From the NCBI RefSeq assembly GCF_039993895.1, contig NZ_CP121194.1:1984001-2048000 (forward strand): a stretch of DNA of 64,000 bases. The letters are read 5' to 3'. A model generated the notes under the pieces. That model was not told the origin of the DNA. It made no database searches and saw nothing but the letters and a program-made list of their open reading frames with translations. This stretch comes from Edaphobacter paludis (lineage in GTDB: Bacteria; Acidobacteriota; Terriglobia; Terriglobales; Acidobacteriaceae). Shown here piece by piece: positions 25,812 through 34,448 of this stretch. The position numbers and the translations under genes were made by a program. How positions within the stretch are numbered: the first letter of the stretch is position 1; each line of letters begins with the position of its first letter.

Positions 25812-25896
25812 AAAAACCGGACCTCAGGGGCTAAAGCCCCGTCGCACGGGAATGCATTTGCGGCACGGCTGAAGCCGTGCCCTTAAGCGAGACGGG
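25812..25896. repeat. Dispersed double-palindrome repeat, family A, copy 2
   Basis: GGGGCTAAAGCCCC (25827-25840) and GGCACGGCTGAAGCCGTGCC (25862-25881), then CTTAAGCGAGACGGG, as in copy 1 and in the same orientation. The two copies bracket about 730 bases holding the zinc-ribbon-like gene and element B. Confidence 0.85.
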
Positions 25897-26088
25897 GATC
25901 TCTCCCAGGTTATTGAAGTTCCCTGCATTCGAGCAGTTCGGGTTACCCGGTCCTCGGTGTGGGCAAGATTTGGCGATCCGGGTGGCGGGTCGAGCTTGAC
26001 GGTTTGTGTCCTGTCTTCGTCTGAGCGCGTGCTGATTGGAAGGAAGCGGACGGTTGCGTGTTGCGGGGCTGGAGGCGAGACTGGTGGC

Positions 26089-27393
26089 ATGAATGTTAAT
26101 TTTGCGGAGCGGGCGCATAACCATAACTGGAAGCTGGATCCAATTGTGCGGTCGCTGCTGGACACGGACTTTTATAAGCTGCTGATGCTGCAGTTCATCT
26201 GGAAGAACTTTCCGCAGGTGCATGTGACCAGCGAGGTGGTGAATCGGACGGTTTCGGTGAAGCTGGCGGAGCGCGTGGGCGCGGCGGCGCTGATCGAGCA
26301 GATGGAGCATGTACGCGGGCTGCGGTTTCGCAAGAGCGAGATGGTTTGGCTGGCGGGCAATAGCTTTTATGGAACACGGAGCATCTTTGAGCCGAAGTTT
26401 CTGGAGTGGCTGGAGCGGGACTTCAGGCTGAGCGGCTATGAGGTGATGGAGCAGGACGGACAACTGGTGCTGCGGTTCAGCGGGCTGTGGACCGAGGTGA
26501 CGATGTGGGAGATCTATGCGCTGGCGATTGTGAGCGAGCTGAAGACGCGGTCGGCGCTGGCGGAGTTGAGCGAGCTGGAGCTGGACATTTTGTATGCGCG
26601 GGCGAAGACGCGGCTGTGGGACAAGATTGAGCTGCTGCGCGGGGTGGACGATCTGGAGCTGTCGGACTTTGGGACTCGGCGGCGGCATAGCTTTTTGTGG
26701 CAGGAATATGTAGTCGAGGCGCTGCGGGCGGGGTTGGGCGACCGGCTGAAGGGAACGTCGAATACGGCGCTGGCTTATAAGCACGATCTGGAAGCGATGG
26801 GCACGAATGCGCATGAGCTTCCGATGGCGCTGGCGGCGATGGCGACGAGCGATGAGGAGTTGCGGGCTTCGCAGTATAAGGTGCTGGAGCTTTGGCAGCA
26901 GAGTTATGGTGGCGCGCTGCTGGTGATGCTGCCGGATACGTTTGGGACGACGCAGTTTCTGGAGGGCGCACCGGATTGGGTGGCGGATTGGACCGGGCAG
27001 AGGGTGGATAGCAAAGACCCTATGGCTGCGGGAGATGAGTATATTGCGTGGCTGATGCGGCGGGGGCGCGATGCGAGAGGGAAGCGGCTGATCGCTTCGG
27101 ATGGTTTGGACGCGGAGGACATTGTTAGGCTGGTTGCTTATTTTCGCGGGCGGATACGGTTCAGCGCGGGTTGGGGGACACTGCTTACGAACGACTTTCG
27201 GGGGTGCCATCCGCGAGGGGAGGACACCCTCGAACCGATCAGCCTGGTGTGCAAGCTGATGACGGTGGAGGGCAGGCCCGCAGTGAAGCTGAGTGATAAT
27301 GCGCGGAAGTCGACCGGGCCGGCGGAGGAGATTGCACGGTATCGGCGGGTGTTTGGGAGTGTGGCGGTGGAGGGAGCGCTGGTGGTTGTCTGA
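26089..27393 (+). CDS. pncB: Nicotinate phosphoribosyltransferase
   Basis: From ATG 26089 the protein has 434 residues, normal for the family. The N-terminus reads VRSLLDTDFYKLLMLQFIWK, the nicotinate-binding Tyr region of PncB; TRRRHSFLWQEYVVEAL, SNTALAYKHDLEAMGTNAHE (with the autophosphorylated His context) and the glycine-rich SAGWGTLLTNDF near the end complete it. It makes nicotinate mononucleotide from nicotinate, PRPP and ATP, the salvage entry to NAD. This matters because the nadA/nadB copy in this window is destroyed. It converges on the hydA gene, with seven bases between them. Confidence 0.92.
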   Translation: MNVNFAERAHNHNWKLDPIVRSLLDTDFYKLLMLQFIWKNFPQVHVTSEVVNRTVSVKLAERVGAAALIEQMEHVRGLRFRKSEMVWLAGNSFYGTRSIFEPKFLEWLERDFRLSGYEVMEQDGQLVLRFSGLWTEVTMWEIYALAIVSELKTRSALAELSELELDILYARAKTRLWDKIELLRGVDDLELSDFGTRRRHSFLWQEYVVEALRAGLGDRLKGTSNTALAYKHDLEAMGTNAHELPMALAAMATSDEELRASQYKVLELWQQSYGGALLVMLPDTFGTTQFLEGAPDWVADWTGQRVDSKDPMAAGDEYIAWLMRRGRDARGKRLIASDGLDAEDIVRLVAYFRGRIRFSAGWGTLLTNDFRGCHPRGEDTLEPISLVCKLMTVEGRPAVKLSDNARKSTGPAEEIARYRRVFGSVAVEGALVVV

Positions 27394-27400
27394 AGATGAC

Positions 27401-28804
27401 TCAGCGCCATGCTCCGCCGCGTGGCTCGCGCTTCAGATATCGGCCGCGGCCTGGCTTGCCGAGGAACCTTCCGTGCTCGACGATCAATTCACCGGCGGAG
27501 TAGACCTGCCGCGCATTTCCCCTGACTTGATAGCCCTCGAACATGGAGTAGTCGCAGCGCATGTTGTGGGTGGCGGCGCTGATGGTGTGCTCAGACTCGG
27601 GGTCCCAGATTACGATGTCGGCGTCGCTGCCGGGGGCGATCGTCCCCTTTTTGGGATACATGCCAAAGATGCGCGCCGGGGCGGTGGCGGTGATCTCGAC
27701 GAACCTGTTCAGCGAGAGACGGCCGGAGTTGACGCCATGATGATGGATCAACTGCATTCGGTTCTCGATGCCCGGACCTCCGTTGGGGATCTTCGTAAAA
27801 TCGTCGATGCCCAGTACCTTCTGATCGGCGAAACAGAAAGGACAGTGGTCGGTCGAGACCACTTGTAGATGATCGTGCTTCAAGCCATCCCACAGGCGGG
27901 CCTGGTTCTTTTTTTCGCGCAGAGGAGGAGTGAAGACATACTTGGCATCCTCGAAGGAGCCGGTGTTCATATTGTCTTCAATCGAGAGCAGAAGATACTG
28001 GGGGCAGGTCTCGGCGAAGGCGGGAACTCCGCGGTCGCGTGCTTCGCGGACCTGGTTCAAGGCGTCTTCGGAGGAGAGATGCACGATGTAGACGGGCGCG
28101 CCGGCGATCTCAGCCATCGCGATTGCGCGCTGCACTGCTTCGGCTTCGGCGAGCGTGGGCCGCGTGAGAGCATGATAGATCGGTGCCGTCTTACCTTCGG
28201 CGAGGGCCTGCTGGACGAGCACATCGATGACGCTGCCGTTCTCGGCGTGCATGCAGACGAGCGCGCCGTTTTTGGCGGTCTGCCGCAGCGCCTTGAAGAT
28301 GGTGGCATCGTCGGCCATGAGGACGTTGGGATAGGCCATGAAGAGTTTGAAGCTGGCTACGCCTTCGCGCACGAGGTCGTCCATGTCGTCGAGGCCAGCC
28401 TTGCCAGCGTCACTGCCGAGATCGGTGACGATCATGTGCAGACCGTAGTCGATACAGGCTTTGCCCTCAGCCTTCTTCCACCAGAGATCGAGCGCGTCGC
28501 GCATCTTCGTTCCTTTGGCCTGGATGGCGAAGTCGACGATGGTAGTTGTGCCGCCGATAGCTGCGGCGCGGGTTCCGGTCTCAAAGTCGTCGCTCGACAT
28601 GGTGCCGCCGAAGGGCATGTCGAGATGGGTATGCGCGTCGATGCCGCCCGGCAGAACAAGCATTCCCGCCGCATCGACAACCGTATGTCCGTTAGAAGAA
28701 ATTCCGGCGCGGACTTCTTTGATGACTTCGCCTTCTACCAGAACATCGGCGGCGAAGGTCTTGTCCGCGGTGACTACGGTTCCATTCTGAATGAGCAAAC
28801 CCAT
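27401..28804 (-). CDS. hydA: Dihydropyrimidinase
   Basis: ATG 28804 gives 467 residues; its start overlaps the preA stop by one base (TGATG). Metal-binding and catalytic residues are all in place: H58 and H60 in DAHTHLDMPFGG, the carbamylated lysine K153 in SFKLFMAYP, H186 in CMHAENG, H242 in VHLSSEDAL and D319 in STDHCPF. The enzyme opens dihydrouracil and dihydrothymine to N-carbamoyl-beta-alanine or its methyl homologue, the second step of reductive pyrimidine breakdown. The upstream operon genes supply steps one and three. Confidence 0.93.
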   Translation of the reverse strand: MGLLIQNGTVVTADKTFAADVLVEGEVIKEVRAGISSNGHTVVDAAGMLVLPGGIDAHTHLDMPFGGTMSSDDFETGTRAAAIGGTTTIVDFAIQAKGTKMRDALDLWWKKAEGKACIDYGLHMIVTDLGSDAGKAGLDDMDDLVREGVASFKLFMAYPNVLMADDATIFKALRQTAKNGALVCMHAENGSVIDVLVQQALAEGKTAPIYHALTRPTLAEAEAVQRAIAMAEIAGAPVYIVHLSSEDALNQVREARDRGVPAFAETCPQYLLLSIEDNMNTGSFEDAKYVFTPPLREKKNQARLWDGLKHDHLQVVSTDHCPFCFADQKVLGIDDFTKIPNGGPGIENRMQLIHHHGVNSGRLSLNRFVEITATAPARIFGMYPKKGTIAPGSDADIVIWDPESEHTISAATHNMRCDYSMFEGYQVRGNARQVYSAGELIVEHGRFLGKPGRGRYLKREPRGGAWR

Positions 28805-30222
28805 CAGCAACTCTTTCCTGTGAGGCATTCGGCAGTACGTTCTTCCCAAGTCTCCGATGGCAGATGTGTCTTCACTTCCACCATGGTGATGCAGTCATCG
28901 ACAGGACAGACCAGCGAACACAGATTGCAGCCCACGCATTCGGTCTCGTCCACTCGAGGAATTCGTGCGAGCGGAGTTGCATAGCTGGGAGTTGTAACAC
29001 TCGCAGCGTCCAGCTTCGGAATCGGAGTAACAGTAATTGTGTTTCTGCTTGCAGCTTCTATTTCAGATGGCTTCAGGTGTAACTCAACGGGGCCGTCTAT
29101 TGGGCCGCTTACGCGGTCGACGTGGATGCACTGATGCGCTCCGTCCCAACATGCGGTGTAGCAGAGCCCGCAGCCGATGCACTTCGCTTCATCAATGTGC
29201 GCGACGACTTTGTAGTTCAGGTTCAGGTCCTTCCACTCCGTCACCTTTGGAAGACTGAGCCCACGAAAGTCTTCGATGGATTGAAAACCCTTCTCGCACA
29301 TCCAGTTTTGAAGACCGTCGATCATGTCCTCGACGATGCGGTATCCATAGTGCATCACCGCCGTGCACACCTGAACAGTGCCGGAACCAAGCAGGATATA
29401 TTCAGCAGCATCCTTCCATGTGGCGACGCCACCGATGCCGGAGATAGGCAGCATCGACTCCGGATCGCTCATCACCTGCTGCACCATGTTGAGCGCAATT
29501 GGCTTCACCGCCGGTCCGCTGTAGCCGCCATGTGTTGACCTGCCGTCGACATTTGGCTGCGGAATGAATGTATCCAGATCGATACCGGTGATGGAGTTGA
29601 TGGTGTTGATGGCGGCGAGCGCGTCGGCACCACCGCGTTTCGCTGCCTGCGCGATTACACGAATGTCGGAGATATTCGGCGTCAACTTGACGATGACCGG
29701 AGTCGTAGCCTTCTCCTTCACCCATGCCGTAATCATCTCCGTATACTCCGGCACCTGGCCGACAGCGGAGCCCATGCCGCGTTCGCTCATGCCGTGGGGA
29801 CAGCCAAAGTTCAACTCCAGACCATCGGCGCCTGCGTCTTCGGCCTGTTGCACGACTGTGTGCCATGCTTCGCGGGTGGACTCAACCATCAACGATGCGA
29901 TGAGCGCCTGCTTCGGGTAACGCTTCTTCACCTCTGCCAGCTCACGCAGATTTATATCAAGCGGACGGTCACTGATCAGCTCGATGTTGCTGAAGCCCAT
30001 CATGCGCTGGCCATTCCAGTTGATCGATGAATAGCGCGAAGAGGTATTCGTTACCTGCGCTCCCATCGTCTTCCACACGGCTCCTCCCCAACCGGCATCG
30101 AAGGCCCGCATAATCTGCTCGCCGGTATTGGTCGGTGGGGCAGATGCAAGCCAGAATGGGTTTGGCGATTTGATGCCCGCAAAAGTAACCGCAAGATCGG
30201 GTTTCACTATGTAGTTAGACAT
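28804..30222 (-). CDS. preA: NAD-dependent dihydropyrimidine dehydrogenase, PreA subunit
   Basis: 472 residues from ATG 30222, which overlaps the preT end by eight bases and has GGAGG upstream. Residues 10-330 are a dihydroorotate-dehydrogenase-like FMN barrel (FWLASAPPTNTGEQIMRAFD, NFGCPHGMSERGMGSAVGQ, PVIVKLTPNI, GIGGVATWKDA). The C-terminus holds two 4Fe-4S motifs: C348, C351, C354, C358 and C429, C432, C435, C439. PreA reduces uracil and thymine with electrons passed from PreT. It is longer than E. coli PreA by an insertion between the two clusters. Confidence 0.93.
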   Translation of the reverse strand: MSNYIVKPDLAVTFAGIKSPNPFWLASAPPTNTGEQIMRAFDAGWGGAVWKTMGAQVTNTSSRYSSINWNGQRMMGFSNIELISDRPLDINLRELAEVKKRYPKQALIASLMVESTREAWHTVVQQAEDAGADGLELNFGCPHGMSERGMGSAVGQVPEYTEMITAWVKEKATTPVIVKLTPNISDIRVIAQAAKRGGADALAAINTINSITGIDLDTFIPQPNVDGRSTHGGYSGPAVKPIALNMVQQVMSDPESMLPISGIGGVATWKDAAEYILLGSGTVQVCTAVMHYGYRIVEDMIDGLQNWMCEKGFQSIEDFRGLSLPKVTEWKDLNLNYKVVAHIDEAKCIGCGLCYTACWDGAHQCIHVDRVSGPIDGPVELHLKPSEIEAASRNTITVTPIPKLDAASVTTPSYATPLARIPRVDETECVGCNLCSLVCPVDDCITMVEVKTHLPSETWEERTAECLTGKSC

Positions 30223-31543
30223 ACGCGACCTCCAGCAGACGAGCGATGGCCGCTCCGGCACGCTTACCGTCCGCAACTGCGTCTACTACTTCACGACCGC
30301 CGTTGACGCAATCGCCGCCGGCAAAGTACTTCGGATTTGTAGTTTGTCCGGTGGCGCGGTCTACTACTACCCGCCCTTGCTGCAACTGCACATCTCGGCA
30401 TTGGGCTAATAGCTCTAGCATGGGCGATTGTCCAATCGCGGAGACCACCATGCTGCACTCTAAATGGAAGGTCGAATCTTCAATTGGTCGGAGTAAGCCG
30501 CCGGAGCCGATCTCCATGCGTGCACATTCGACGGAGGTAATCCCTTCAGAGGACGCACGGATGGCCATCAGTTGCGTCAACCAGAGAAAACGGATGCCTT
30601 CCTGCAACGCCTGTCGATATTCAAAATCAAAGGCCGAGATGTGCTTTCTGGTGCGCCGGTACAAGATCGAAACCTCTTTCGCTCCCAGCCGCTTCGCAGC
30701 GTTGGCAGCGTCGATGGCGGTGTTGCCCGCTCCTACCACTACGACCTTCCCCTCTATGTGCGTGGTCTTTCCCGTCTTGTAGTCTTCTATCAATTGCAGA
30801 GCTTCAGTAACTCTCGGCTGCTGATCGCCAGTAACGGCGAGCTTATGCATTGCGCCAAGCCCTACACCGATGAAGATGATGTCGAACTCAGCTTCGAGTT
30901 TTGCAAGGGAAGTCTTAGTGCCAATTTCGACGCCAAATCGAAAGTCGACTCCCAGTTCCTTAATCAATTCGATCTCACGAAGGCTATCGAGCAACGGCAG
31001 CTTGTACTCGGCTATTCCATAGGTATTCAGGCCGCCCGGCAGAGGATGCTTGTCGAAGATAGTTACCTGAAAGCCTCGCTGCTTCAATTCCGCCGCCGCA
31101 GCCAAGGATGCGGGGCCAGCGCCGATGCAGGCAATCTTTTCGGGACGATTCTCATATGACTTACGCGGCAGCCTTCCACCTTGCGCATGAAAGTCGTCCA
31201 TGGCAAAGCGCTGGAGCCGTCCAATCTCAATCGGCTGCTGGTTGAGGCCATGCATGACGCAGGCTCCCTCGCATAGTACCTCGACGGGACACGCTCGAGC
31301 GCAACTGGCTCCTAGAATGTTTGCATCGAGGATGCCGAGAGCGGCGCCGTGCAGGTTGCCGCTGGCGATCTTCTTAATGAACCTTGGCACATCGATATGC
31401 GTGGGACACGCGCCAGTACAGGGCGCATCGAAACAATTCAGGCAGCGGTCCGCTTCAATCACGGCGGCTTGTGCCTGGAATGGTGGATGCAGGTCTGCGA
31501 ATATCGCTGCAATCTCGGGCTTCTGCTGGAGTAACTCCTGCAT
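30215..31543 (-). CDS. preT: NAD-dependent dihydropyrimidine dehydrogenase, PreT subunit
   Basis: 442 residues, similar to the small subunit of glutamate synthase. The N-terminal Cys-rich region (RCLNCFDAPCTGACPTHIDV and ILGASCARACPVEVLCEGAC) binds Fe-S clusters. IACIGAGPASLAAAAEL is the FAD site (about 138-154), VVVVGAGNTAIDAANAAKRL the NAD site, and YFAGGDCVNGG the C-terminal FAD contact. It passes electrons between NADH and PreA. It lies 53 bases after the ureidopropionase gene on the same strand. Confidence 0.93.
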   Translation of the reverse strand: MQELLQQKPEIAAIFADLHPPFQAQAAVIEADRCLNCFDAPCTGACPTHIDVPRFIKKIASGNLHGAALGILDANILGASCARACPVEVLCEGACVMHGLNQQPIEIGRLQRFAMDDFHAQGGRLPRKSYENRPEKIACIGAGPASLAAAAELKQRGFQVTIFDKHPLPGGLNTYGIAEYKLPLLDSLREIELIKELGVDFRFGVEIGTKTSLAKLEAEFDIIFIGVGLGAMHKLAVTGDQQPRVTEALQLIEDYKTGKTTHIEGKVVVVGAGNTAIDAANAAKRLGAKEVSILYRRTRKHISAFDFEYRQALQEGIRFLWLTQLMAIRASSEGITSVECARMEIGSGGLLRPIEDSTFHLECSMVVSAIGQSPMLELLAQCRDVQLQQGRVVVDRATGQTTNPKYFAGGDCVNGGREVVDAVADGKRAGAAIARLLEVAYV

Positions 31544-31596
31544 TGCTACTTACCTCGTAATGACAAAACCGTCATGGGCTGAACGCCAAAAGGGAA

Positions 31597-32466
31597 CTAC
31601 GGCTTCACCAGATCGCCGTACATCTCTGGCCTGCGGTCGCGGTAGAACTGCCACGTCTTACGAACTTCAGCTACCTGGTCCAGATCGAGATTGGCGGTCA
31701 GCACTTCGTCCTTATCGCGCGAGGCCTCAGCAAATATCTGTCCGCGCGGATCGCAGAAGTAACTCTGGCCAAAGAACTCGCCGATGTTCCAGGGCGCTTC
31801 GGTGCCAACTCGATTGATCGCGCCGACAAAGTATCCATTCGCTGCGGCGTGTGCCGGTTGTTCAAGCTTCCATAGATACTCGCTCAAACCAGCGACGGTG
31901 GCGGAAGGATTGAAGACTATATCTGCGCCGTTCAGGCCAAGCGCACGGGCGCCTTCGGGGAAGTGGCGGTCGTAGCAGAGATAGACGCCGATCTTGCAGA
32001 AGCCGAGGTCGAAGACTGGAAAGCCAAGATTGCCGGGCCGGAAATAAAACTTCTCCCAGAAGCCGGGAGCAAGATGCGGAAGATGTGACTTGCGATATTT
32101 TCCGAGATAGTTGCCGTCGCCATCAATGACCGCAGCCGTGTTGTAGTACACGCCGGTGCCTTCCATCTCATAGATGGGGACGACGATGGCGACGTGTAGC
32201 TCCTTCGCAAGGTCCTGCATGAGCTTCATGGTTGGGCCGTTGGGCACGGCCTCGGCGAGGTCATACCAGCGGGGAGACTGCTCCGCGCAGAAGTATGGCC
32301 CGTAGAAAAGCTCCTGAAGGCAAACTATCTGGGAGCCGTCGGCAGCAGCCTGGCGGATGAGGGGAAGATGCTTGTCGATCATGGCCTGTTTAATCTCGGC
32401 CAACGATCTTCCTTCATGTTGAGGGCTTGTAGCCTGAATCAGGGAACAGCGAACGATACGCGACAT
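31597..32466 (-). CDS. Beta-ureidopropionase (N-carbamoyl-beta-alanine amidohydrolase), nitrilase superfamily
   Basis: 289 residues with the nitrilase triad: E52 in CLQELFYGP, K126 in KYRKSHLPH and C164 in VYLCYDRHFPEGAR. The sequences flanking the triad (FCAEQSPRWYDLAE, EFFGQSYFCDPRGQI) are those of carbamoyl-beta-alanine hydrolases. It releases CO2 and ammonia from N-carbamoyl-beta-alanine, the third step of the pathway encoded by the next three genes. It is the first gene of the operon; the 195 bases between it and the porin terminator hold the likely promoter. Confidence 0.9.
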   Translation of the reverse strand: MSRIVRCSLIQATSPQHEGRSLAEIKQAMIDKHLPLIRQAAADGSQIVCLQELFYGPYFCAEQSPRWYDLAEAVPNGPTMKLMQDLAKELHVAIVVPIYEMEGTGVYYNTAAVIDGDGNYLGKYRKSHLPHLAPGFWEKFYFRPGNLGFPVFDLGFCKIGVYLCYDRHFPEGARALGLNGADIVFNPSATVAGLSEYLWKLEQPAHAAANGYFVGAINRVGTEAPWNIGEFFGQSYFCDPRGQIFAEASRDKDEVLTANLDLDQVAEVRKTWQFYRDRRPEMYGDLVKP

Positions 32467-32661
32467 TCTAGTAAGTCCTTCCGTGGATTCCGCCTCATGC
32501 GAGAGTGCAGATCCCTTGGCAAAATTACATTGCCTACTGCTTTAGAGACGTTGCCTGCTGGATTATGAGCCCAGCGGCTTCGGTTCTCATGCGCGAGCTT
32601 CGCAGCCCCAACCGGGTGGCGAAATACTTGCAACGGCTTCATTTTACGCCATTGGTATAAA

Positions 32662-32690
32662 AATAGCCGACCCGCAGAGGGTCGGCTATT
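32662..32690 (-). terminator. Intrinsic terminator after the porin-like gene
   Basis: AATAGCCGACCC pairs with GGGTCGGCTATT around a five-base loop; on the minus strand it is followed by TTTTTAT. It lies 33 bases after the stop at 32723 and separates this gene from the pyrimidine operon. Confidence 0.85.
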
Positions 32691-32722
32691 GGAGGGTTAT
32701 TTTGAAGTGTCGTTGCTGGAAC

Positions 32723-33964
32723 TCATCGCTTGGGTCCGAAGAAAGCAATCATGCCAACCGTGATTCCCGGTTGATTTTGCGTACTTGCCGGGTTCTTGTC
32801 TTTGTCGAAGAAGTTCGTGTCCGAGTGATCGTTTCTGAACTCCACTCTCGCCAGCATTCCTTCTACCATCTTGTACTCATACGTTATGGTGAATTCGTTC
32901 AACGTCTGCGCCGTACCGGTATTGAATCCTTGTGGATCGAGGAAGTACTCAAAGCGCGGGGTGAACGAAGATTTGGCTGTCACCTGATAGTGCGCGGCGG
33001 CGGCAATGCCTTGCCAGCGCGCCAAGGATCCGGTCGTGAATCCTGTTCCCGTCGCTACAGCGTTCCGATTCTGGCCATAGTCGTAGTTGATGTAGGCGCT
33101 CAACTTTGGCGTTGGGGTCAGCACCAGGTTTGCGTCAATCAAGTTCCGCCAGCCGGTGTTGGTGCCAACGTTTTCCGGCCCTACATAATAATTTCCATAG
33201 AGAGTGAACTTCGGCTTTGTGTAGACGCCAGTGAAGCCCAGCGTCTTTCCTGTGTTGTTGTCCTCGGTGTCGTTCCATCCATTCACTAGCTGAAAGCCGC
33301 CGGTAAATGACTTCGTCAGTGGCATCGACGTGCGCAAACCCATGTGATAGTAAGGGACGGCATAGGAAAACAGGAGTGAGTGAGAGTAGTTCCAGTTCGT
33401 CATTGTTTCAATGACTTCGGCTCCTGCGGAGGTCACAAACTGTCCGAAGTCCGCCTCGAACCCCTTCGCTTTTGCTGGTTTTATCGCTATATACGCCTGC
33501 TCAACGTTACGCAGATAGCCTGTCGAACCGCTGGGTTCGGTGGCATGGATCCAGTCAAAGGCCTTGCCGAATCCCAGATCAACCTGGAAACCGATGGGGT
33601 CAGGAGAGTGCGACATGGACACCTTCAACATCTCAAGGCTGAATTGATTTGCCTTGAAGTCGAAGTTTTGCAGCTGGTTTACCTGCGAGGCCGGGTTATT
33701 GAAGTTGCCGGAATAATAGCCGTCCACGAGACCGCTGAAATCAATCGATCCAACGCTCCACACTGGCGCTGCCGCTGGAGCTGGGGCTGGAGTTGCTGCC
33801 GGTGGCTGGGTAGAAGGAGCAGGGGTGTCCTTCGGCGCCGCGGCCGACGGTGGAGACGCATCCTGCGCCTGGGTGTGGCGCACAGTGAAAAGTGCGCCGG
33901 TGCAACAGATCAATACCGCAAGCGTAGTCCTGGTGAGTGCAGTCTTCCTCTTCAATTGAGCCAT
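32723..33964 (-). CDS. Outer-membrane beta-barrel (porin-like) protein
   Basis: 413 residues with a signal peptide (TTLAVLICCTGALFTVRHTQ, cleaved after AQA), an Ala/Pro-rich linker (35-68) and then a barrel: SIDFSGLVDGYYSGNFNNPA, repeated amphipathic strands with aromatic girdles, and a C-terminal strand ending in an aromatic residue (VGMIAFFGPKR). The architecture matches the acidobacterial BBP2/OmpL-like barrels. It is divergent from amt across 484 bases, so the two may share nitrogen-related control (inference). Transport specificity is unknown. Confidence 0.8.
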   Translation of the reverse strand: MAQLKRKTALTRTTLAVLICCTGALFTVRHTQAQDASPPSAAAPKDTPAPSTQPPAATPAPAPAAAPVWSVGSIDFSGLVDGYYSGNFNNPASQVNQLQNFDFKANQFSLEMLKVSMSHSPDPIGFQVDLGFGKAFDWIHATEPSGSTGYLRNVEQAYIAIKPAKAKGFEADFGQFVTSAGAEVIETMTNWNYSHSLLFSYAVPYYHMGLRTSMPLTKSFTGGFQLVNGWNDTEDNNTGKTLGFTGVYTKPKFTLYGNYYVGPENVGTNTGWRNLIDANLVLTPTPKLSAYINYDYGQNRNAVATGTGFTTGSLARWQGIAAAAHYQVTAKSSFTPRFEYFLDPQGFNTGTAQTLNEFTITYEYKMVEGMLARVEFRNDHSDTNFFDKDKNPASTQNQPGITVGMIAFFGPKR

Positions 33965-34448
33965 CGCTTCGTGTCCTTTCTCTTACTGAGTTGCTGTGAT
34001 GGTAGAGCGCAAATCATAGGAAGTTCGTAGAGAAACCGTTAAGAAGTCATAAGTGTACCGTTGCAAATGCCAACGGTTATCTATGGCCCGTTATCCTGCC
34101 CGGTGCTACGTCTGAGCAGGCTTGCTATGTGTGTAACTTGGGTATAGCACGCAGATTTTGGCATTCTTCCTGAATCAGCGCATTCGATACGCCACATCAC
34201 AAAAACTTATCAACACTGCCTTCCTTCAGCACTGGAGAGGGATTTCCGTCGCAAAAAGTGATGCCGTGCATAGAAAAAAGTTCTTCTACGAATCTGCCCT
34301 TGCTGCCCGGCGAGGGGCTGTGTAACGGTACAGCTACCGCAACGTAACCAGGGATCGCAAAATCAGGTAGTTGGCTCCAATCATCTTCCGGGTCGAAGCG
34401 ATACGTGTCTCCATAGCTTCATCTACTTCCAGCAAAGGAGTTCTCTGA
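33965..34448. other. Divergent intergenic region between porin-like gene and amt
   Basis: 484 bases with no gene. It must carry promoters in both directions. I looked for a sigma-54 site in front of amt: TTTGGCATTCTTCCTGA near 34166-34182 has a GG element, but its second half does not fit the TTGC consensus, so I do not call it. Confidence 0.5.

Noticed and set aside
25831-27210. 459-codon minus-strand open frame opposite pncB
   Set aside because: Rich in Arg, Pro, His and Gln with no motif; it is the antisense shadow of a GC-rich gene with clear homology on the plus strand.
27869-28984. 371-codon plus-strand frame opposite hydA
   Set aside because: Antisense of a gene with complete catalytic residues; no motif of its own.
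34140-34190. Possible sigma-54 promoter upstream of amt
   Set aside because: A GG element is present but the GC element and spacing do not match; too weak to report.
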